Below, one piece after another: positions 59,459 through 64,000 of a stretch of 64,000 bases of DNA (positions within the stretch are counted from its first letter, which is position 1; each line of letters opens with the position of its first letter). The position numbers and the translations under genes are program-made. Source of the stretch: Saccharopolyspora_D taberi (GTDB taxonomy: Bacteria; Actinomycetota; Actinomycetes; Mycobacteriales; Pseudonocardiaceae); the NCBI RefSeq assembly GCF_039534165.1, contig NZ_BAAAUX010000016.1, positions 434,001-498,000 on the forward strand, in the 5' to 3' direction. The notes under the pieces were generated by a model. That model had not been told where the DNA came from. It made no database searches and was given only the letters and a program-made list of their open reading frames with translations.

Positions 59459-60238
59459 GTGAAGATCGAGTTGTCGACGCAGGCCTTCCACGAGGTGTGG
59501 AAGCACTTCAACCTCGGTGCCAAGCCGATCGTGCTCAACGTGCTGTCCGAGGGCGTTCTGGAGTCCGAGCGCCGCGCGGCCGAGCAGCGTGCTTGGGACG
59601 AGCTCCGCCGGATCGGGTTCGGGGACCGCGACCGCGAGGACGACATCCACGGCCTGTTCCTGCCGTTGCAGCGGTACGAGCGGGCCTTCGACATCACCTT
59701 CCGCCAGCAGGTCGGCGACGAGCAGCGCCAGGTCACCGGCATGGTCGCCAACGTCCGCTCGCACGCGACGCTGGCGGTCCGGACCGACACGTCCGTGCAG
59801 CTGCAGGCGCTGCCCGCCGAGGCGATGGTGCGGGCGCTGCTGAGCGTGCTGCCCGACGCCAAGGCCGGACCCGGCCGGGCGGTGTCGGTCGCCAGCTCCA
59901 CCCTGGCCGCGGTGGCCAGGGCCGCGGGCAGCTCCGACCGCGCGATGGCCGACGGCCTCGGCCAGTCCGGCGTGCGCCGCGAGGACGCCCGGGCGCTGGT
60001 GGAGATGGCAGGCGGCAAGCGGACCGCGTGGGCGCAGATCGGCGTGTCCGTCATGGACGGCCACGGCAAGCGGACGCGGGGCCCGATGGTCACCAACTGC
60101 TTCGCCAACGCCAAGGGCTGGTACCTGCTGGAGGAGAGCACCCGCAGCGGCGAGCCGTGGACCACTGTGGCTCCCATCGACAAGGCCCGCATCGGCCCGC
60201 GGGTGGAGAACCTGCTCAAGGTCATCCCGCGCGACTAG
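59459..60238 (+). CDS. EspG-family type VII secretion chaperone
   Basis: The 259-residue protein starts IELSTQAFHEVWKHFNLGAK and has an alpha/beta layout with DIHGLFLPLQRYERAFDITF and the central helical section, as in EspG proteins, which bind PPE proteins and keep PE-PPE pairs soluble for ESX export. The GTG follows GGAGAG. It is the last gene of the cluster. No EccB/C/D/E or MycP gene lies near, so export must use a system elsewhere. Confidence 0.85.
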   Translation: MKIELSTQAFHEVWKHFNLGAKPIVLNVLSEGVLESERRAAEQRAWDELRRIGFGDRDREDDIHGLFLPLQRYERAFDITFRQQVGDEQRQVTGMVANVRSHATLAVRTDTSVQLQALPAEAMVRALLSVLPDAKAGPGRAVSVASSTLAAVARAAGSSDRAMADGLGQSGVRREDARALVEMAGGKRTAWAQIGVSVMDGHGKRTRGPMVTNCFANAKGWYLLEESTRSGEPWTTVAPIDKARIGPRVENLLKVIPRD

Positions 60239-60350
60239 CGGTCCGGTGGCGGTTCCGGCCGGGACCGCCACCCGACGCCGTCCGAAGATCAGCCGCCTTC
60301 CTCCGACTGGCGGTCGGAGACCGTCCGCGAACCTGATCTAGTGGATCGCG

Positions 60351-61817
60351 ATGACCGCCGCCGCATCCCGCCGCAGGACCCGACTCCGGTGGTGGGTGAG
60401 CATCGCCGCGGTCGTTCTCCTCGGGATCTCCGTGCTTGTGGCCGTCAACCGGCCGCGGCCCCAGGAGCGGCCGAACATCGTCGTGGTCATGACCGACGAC
60501 CAGACCGTCGAGCAGATGCAGGCCCTGCCCGCCGTTGCCGACCTGGCCCGCGAAGGCGCCGTCTCCGGCACGAACCTCGCCGCCTACCCGCTCTGCTGCC
60601 CCTCGCGCGCCACCTACCTCACCGGGCAGTACCCGCACAACCACGGCGTCCAGGGCAACCACGAGCCGGTCGGCGGCTACTACCGGCTCGACGGCTCCCG
60701 CACGCTGCCGGTGTGGCTGCGCGACGCCGGCTACCACACCGCCCACATCGGCAAGTACCTCAACGAGTACGGCACCAGGCAGCCCACGGAAGTCCCGCCG
60801 GGATGGACCGAGTGGTACGGGGCGGTGGACCCTTCGACCTACCGGTACTTCGACTACCGGCTCAACGAGAACGGGCGAACGGTGCATTACGGGAACCGCC
60901 CGGAGGAGTACCAGAGCGACGTCTACACGCGGAAAGCCGTCGATTTCGTGCACCGCCGCGGGACGTCGGAGCAGCCGTTCTTCCTGTCGCTGGCCTACCT
61001 CGCGCCGCACTCCGGATTCCCGAGCCGGGGCCGCTGCGCGGACTCCGCGCACCCCGCGCCGCGGCACGCCGGTGACTTCCGGGACGCCGTCCTGCCCAGG
61101 CCCCCGTCCTTCGACGAACCCGACGTGTCCGACAAGCCGCAGTCGGTGGCCGGCCTGCCCCGCCTCGGTCCGGAGGCCGTCGAGCGGATCACCCGCGACT
61201 ACCAGTGCCGCCGGGAGTCGCTGCTGGCCGTCGACGAGGGAGTGCGGGAGCTGGTCGGGGCGCTGCGCGAGACCGGCGAGCTCGACCGGACGCTGATCGT
61301 CTTCACCTCCGACAACGGCTTCTTCCAGGGCGAGCACCGGGTGCCCAAGAGCAAGTTCAAGCCGTACGAGAGCTCGGTGCGCGTCCCGCTGGTGCTGCGC
61401 GGCCCGGGCGTTCCGCCGGGCACCCGGATCGAGGGCCTGACCGCCAACGTCGATCTCGCCCCGACCCTGCTCGACGCGGCCGGGGCCGAGCCGGGCCACG
61501 TCGTCGACGGGCGGTCGTTGCTGCCGGTGCTGGCCGGGCGCGAGCGGCTGGACCACCGGGCCGTGCTGCTGGAGAACGGCCCCGACGACGGCAGGCGGAA
61601 TCCGCAGTACGACGCCGTTCGGACCGACAGGTACGTCTACGTGGAGTACGCCACCGGGGAGCGCGAGCTCTACGACCTGCGGCTCGACCCGCACCAGCTG
61701 CGATCCGCCCACGCCGACCCCGCGCACGCGCCCGTGCGGGACGCGCTCGCCGGTGCCCTCGCCGCGCTGCGCGACTGCTCCGGAGCGAGCTGCCGGGTGG
61801 ATGCCGCGGTGCCTTAG
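60351..61817 (+). CDS. Membrane-anchored sulfatase
   Basis: The 488-residue protein has an N-terminal signal anchor (about 14-33) and an alkaline-phosphatase-superfamily sulfatase domain. The formylglycine site is Cys82 in C-x-P-S-R (CCPSRATYLTG). Metal ligands are Asp-Asp near 49-50 (MTDDQ) and Asp/Asn in FTSDNGFFQGEH. It would hydrolyse sulfate esters outside the cell. The modifying enzyme (FGE) is not in the window. The substrate may be a glycan or phenolic sulfate. Confidence 0.9.
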   Translation: MTAAASRRRTRLRWWVSIAAVVLLGISVLVAVNRPRPQERPNIVVVMTDDQTVEQMQALPAVADLAREGAVSGTNLAAYPLCCPSRATYLTGQYPHNHGVQGNHEPVGGYYRLDGSRTLPVWLRDAGYHTAHIGKYLNEYGTRQPTEVPPGWTEWYGAVDPSTYRYFDYRLNENGRTVHYGNRPEEYQSDVYTRKAVDFVHRRGTSEQPFFLSLAYLAPHSGFPSRGRCADSAHPAPRHAGDFRDAVLPRPPSFDEPDVSDKPQSVAGLPRLGPEAVERITRDYQCRRESLLAVDEGVRELVGALRETGELDRTLIVFTSDNGFFQGEHRVPKSKFKPYESSVRVPLVLRGPGVPPGTRIEGLTANVDLAPTLLDAAGAEPGHVVDGRSLLPVLAGRERLDHRAVLLENGPDDGRRNPQYDAVRTDRYVYVEYATGERELYDLRLDPHQLRSAHADPAHAPVRDALAGALAALRDCSGASCRVDAAVP

Positions 61818-62165
61818 GGCGACTTCCGGAACGCGTCCGGATCGAGGCGTTCGTCACGTCCGCGGATGCGGCGCCTTTCACCCCGATCTGACCTGCGATG
61901 ACACCCCCAGCGTGGCTCAACTGCCCGGAAATCGGACACATCGGGACAGTTTTGGCCGAGATTGGTGCACTTCAGCGGCTTTGTTGGTAGTACTTGCAGC
62001 GGCCCCGTGCTCGCACGTGCCGTGTGCGAGCGGTCCTGGAGGGCCAGGCGGTGGTGTCCCCGGTGAACCTCGCTCACAAAAGTCGGACCCGCGTGGAACC
62101 CGGCAGGGCGGGCTCGGTACCGTCGCCGCACCGATCAAGAGAAACCCCACATCACGGAGGACATG
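61818..62165. other. Upstream region of mihF
   Basis: About 350 bp without a gene. GCTCGCAC and GTGCGAGC (62010-62017, 62025-62032) form an 8-bp hairpin with a 7-nt loop. TACCGT at 62118-62123 is a plausible -10 element about 45 bp before mihF, with no clear -35. This is likely the promoter region for the mihF-gmk-rpoZ-coaBC run. Confidence 0.4.
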
Positions 62166-62483
62166 GTGGCCCTTCCCCAGCTGACCGAGGAGCAGCGGGC
62201 AGCAGCTTTGGAAAAGGCGGCTGCCGCCCGTCGCGCCCGAGCTGAGCTCAAGGAGCGCCTCAAGCGAGGCGGAACCAGCCTGGCCCAGGTCCTGGAAGAC
62301 GCCGACAACAACGAGGTCCTGGGCAAGATGAAGGTCTCTGCCCTTCTCGAGGCCCTGCCCGGTGTCGGCAAGGTGCGCGCTCAGCAGATCATGGAGCGGC
62401 TGGAGATCGCCAACAGCCGTCGGCTGCGCGGCCTGGGTGAGCGGCAGCGCAAGGCGCTGCTGGCCGAGTTCAGCGGCGAGTGA
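62166..62483 (+). CDS. mihF: Actinobacterial integration host factor (mIHF)
   Basis: The 105-residue nucleoid-associated protein bends DNA and is essential in mycobacteria. The sequence ALPQLTEEQRAAALEKAAAA, RRARAELKERLKRG, VSALLEALPGVGKVRAQQIM and RRLRGLGERQRKALL includes the helix-turn-helix and helix-hairpin-helix parts. The ATG at 62163 is 2 nt after GGAGG. GTG 62166 has better spacing and gives exactly the usual 105-residue form. Confidence 0.95.
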   Translation: MALPQLTEEQRAAALEKAAAARRARAELKERLKRGGTSLAQVLEDADNNEVLGKMKVSALLEALPGVGKVRAQQIMERLEIANSRRLRGLGERQRKALLAEFSGE

Positions 62484-63082
62484 TCGACGCAGAAACCGGC
62501 GTTGAGCCGGGGCCGTCCCACAAGGGCGAGCCCCGGCTCACCGTCGTTTCCGGCCCTTCCGGCGTCGGCAAGTCCAGCGTGCTCAACGAGCTCCGCGTGC
62601 AGGCGCCCGAGATCTACTTCAGCGTGTCGGCGACCACCCGGCCTCCGCGGCCGGGAGAGATCGACGGAGTGCACTACCACTTCATCGACGTCGCCGAGTT
62701 CGAGCGGATGGTCGCCGCCGGCGAGATGCTCGAACACGCCCGCTACGCGGGCAACCTCTACGGAACCCCGCGCAAGCCCGTCGAGGACGCGCTGGCCGCC
62801 GGTCGCGCGGCCGTGCTGGAGATCGAGCTCCAGGGCGCGCGGCAGGTGCGCCGGGCGATGCCCGGAGCGCAGCTGGTCATGCTGCTGCCACCGTCGTGGG
62901 AGGTGCTCGTCGACCGGCTGACCGGGCGCGGCACCGAGGACCCCGAGGTCGTGCGCAGGCGGCTGGAGACCGCGCGCGAGGAACTGGCCGCGGAGTCGGA
63001 GTTCGACGCGACCGTCGTCAACGCCGACGTGCAGTCCGCGACCAGGGAATTGATACGATTGGTAGTCGGTCGCGCGGGGTGA
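62480..63082 (+). CDS. gmk: Guanylate kinase
   Basis: Converts GMP to GDP. The 200-residue protein has P-loop SGPSGVGKSS (about 24-33), the GMP-binding segment SATTRPPRPGEIDGVHYHF and the lid with VLEIELQGARQVR. The GTG overlaps the mihF stop by 4 bp, a conserved pairing. Confidence 0.97.
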   Translation: MIDAETGVEPGPSHKGEPRLTVVSGPSGVGKSSVLNELRVQAPEIYFSVSATTRPPRPGEIDGVHYHFIDVAEFERMVAAGEMLEHARYAGNLYGTPRKPVEDALAAGRAAVLEIELQGARQVRRAMPGAQLVMLLPPSWEVLVDRLTGRGTEDPEVVRRRLETAREELAAESEFDATVVNADVQSATRELIRLVVGRAG

Positions 63083-63219
63083 GGCCCACGCGCAGGCTAA
63101 GGTCACGCGCGGGGTAAGACGCACGCGCGGAGTGAGGCCCAGCATTGGCCTCCCCGTCCGCCACAAGCCCCGGTGCCGGTTTCGGCGCCGTTGATTCACG
63201 AGGAGCAGGAGCCACTCAC

Positions 63220-63513
63220 GTGAGCACCCCCAACGCTCTGGCTGCGCTCAACAGCAGCCCGTCGCTGAACACGCCGGAGGGCATCACCAACCCTCCGATC
63301 GACGACCTGCTGGAGCAGGTCAGCTCGAAGTACGCCCTGGTGATCTACTCCGCCAAGCGCGCGCGGCAGATCAACGACTACTACGCGCAGCTCGGCGAGG
63401 GCCTGCTGGAGTACGTCGGCCCGCTGGTCGAGCCGGGCCCGCGGGAGAAGCCGCTGTCGATCGCGCTGCGCGAGATCCACGCCGGCGTGCTTGAGCACAC
63501 CGAAGGCGAATGA
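63220..63513 (+). CDS. rpoZ: RNA polymerase omega subunit
   Basis: The 97-residue subunit stabilises the beta' chain. It has GITNPPIDDLLEQVSSKYALV and KRARQINDYY signatures. An in-frame ATG at 63145 would add 25 residues of low complexity; GTG 63220 follows AGGAGCAGGAG. The preceding 130 bp contain short GTGAGGCCCA repeats but no gene. It overlaps coaBC by 4 bp. Confidence 0.95.
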   Translation: MSTPNALAALNSSPSLNTPEGITNPPIDDLLEQVSSKYALVIYSAKRARQINDYYAQLGEGLLEYVGPLVEPGPREKPLSIALREIHAGVLEHTEGE

Positions 63514-64000
63514 CCACCGCGCGCACCGGGGACCGCTCTCGGGTGGTCCTCGGTGTCAGCGGCGGTATCGCCGCGTACAAGGCCTGCGAGGTCCTGCGCA
63601 GGCTGACCGAGTCCGGGCACGAGGTCCGGGTGGTGCCGACCGAGGCGGCGCTGCGCTTCGTCGGCGCGGCGACCTTCGAGGCGCTGTCCGGTCAGCCGGT
63701 GCGGACCGGTGTGTTCGCCGATGTCGATCAGGTCCAGCACGTGCGGCTGGGGCAGGAGGCCGACCTGGTCGTGGTCGCCCCGGCGACCGCGGACCTGCTC
63801 GCCCGCGCCGCTCACGGCCAGGCCGACGACCTGCTGACCTCGACGCTGCTGACCGCCCGGTGCCCGGTGCTGATGGTGCCCGCGATGCACACCGAGATGT
63901 GGGAGCACCCGGCGACCCGCGACAACGTCGCCCTGCTGCGCAGCAGGGGAGTGGTCGTGGCCGAGCCGGACAGCGGACGTCTGACCGGAGCCGACACCGG
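63510..64000 (+). CDS. coaBC: Phosphopantothenoylcysteine decarboxylase/synthetase (3' truncated by window edge)
   Basis: Coenzyme A synthesis from phosphopantothenate. The visible 163 residues are the N-terminal flavoprotein (CoaC) part: VVLGVSGGIAAYKACEVLRR for FMN binding, the catalytic His in DQVQHVRLGQ, and VPAMHTEMWEHPAT, the actinobacterial form of the PAMN-x-x-MW motif. The CoaB synthetase half lies beyond base 64000. ATG overlaps the rpoZ stop. Confidence 0.94.
   Translation, partial: MTTARTGDRSRVVLGVSGGIAAYKACEVLRRLTESGHEVRVVPTEAALRFVGAATFEALSGQPVRTGVFADVDQVQHVRLGQEADLVVVAPATADLLARAAHGQADDLLTSTLLTARCPVLMVPAMHTEMWEHPATRDNVALLRSRGVVVAEPDSGRLTGADT

Overview
The window is very GC-rich chromosomal DNA with heavy GTG start use, many 4-bp (ATGA/GTGA) gene overlaps and no rRNA or tRNA genes. 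Gene order and protein types (BldD, mIHF, the small Rv1382-like gene in the pyr operon, PE/PPE/EspG-like proteins, DUF3558 lipoproteins) point to a high-GC actinomycete, most likely of the family Pseudonocardiaceae (Saccharopolyspora/Amycolatopsis-like). A run of 31 Ns at 39833-39863 shows it is a draft or scaffolded assembly.

Layout. 1-8.9 kb: the 3' part of a berberine-bridge-type FAD oxidoreductase, a divergent XRE-type regulator flanked by two degenerate 18-bp minisatellites, aspS, a DUF389 membrane protein, an atypical APH-fold protein and a GNAT acetyltransferase. 9-12 kb: a small secreted protein, a beta-carbonic anhydrase and a SulP anion transporter, a plausible bicarbonate module. 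11.9-20.9 kb: rarA, a 48-residue zinc-ribbon protein, a 2-hydroxyacid dehydrogenase, two small membrane-associated proteins, and the tightly coupled alaS-ruvX-mltG-aroE run. 20.9-27.2 kb: a nested inverted repeat and REP-like palindromes, a class II UvrA paralogue, and a divergent N-acetylglucosamine-type PTS locus (gntR-EIIC-ptsH facing EIIB-EIIA) with a DasR-like operator between the arms.

27.2-31.2 kb: an A24 peptidase and the aroC-aroK-aroB-aroQ operon of the shikimate pathway. 31.3-37.4 kb: an accessory block (GH43-like lipoprotein, GH64 glucanase under a CebR-type palindrome, PAF-acetylhydrolase-like hydrolase, MFS transporter, O6-alkylguanine-DNA alkyltransferase). 37.5-40.4 kb: M24 aminopeptidase, efp, nusB, an array of hairpins ending in the assembly gap, and bldD on the opposite strand. 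40.6-49.5 kb: the de novo pyrimidine operon pyrR-pyrB-pyrC-(Rv1382-like)-carA-carB-pyrF, preceded by a recognisable PyrR-binding RNA element and closed by a strong U-tract terminator.

49.6-61.8 kb: a second accessory block with a four-gene module of two unknown proteins, a membrane Ser/Thr kinase and a charged lipoprotein; an esterase and metallo-beta-lactamase-fold pair beside a divergent XRE regulator; an alpha/beta hydrolase; a PE-like/DUF3558/PPE-like/EspG cluster with no ESX secretion machinery beside it; and a sulfatase. 62.2-64 kb: the backbone resumes with mihF-gmk-rpoZ-coaBC, the last cut by the window edge.

The backbone alaS...aroE...aroCKBQ-pepQ-efp-nusB-bldD-pyr...pyrF-mihF-gmk-rpoZ-coaBC is a familiar actinobacterial order. 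The unusual content lies in the blocks inserted into it (about 21-27, 31-37 and 49.6-62 kb) and in the repeats at their edges.
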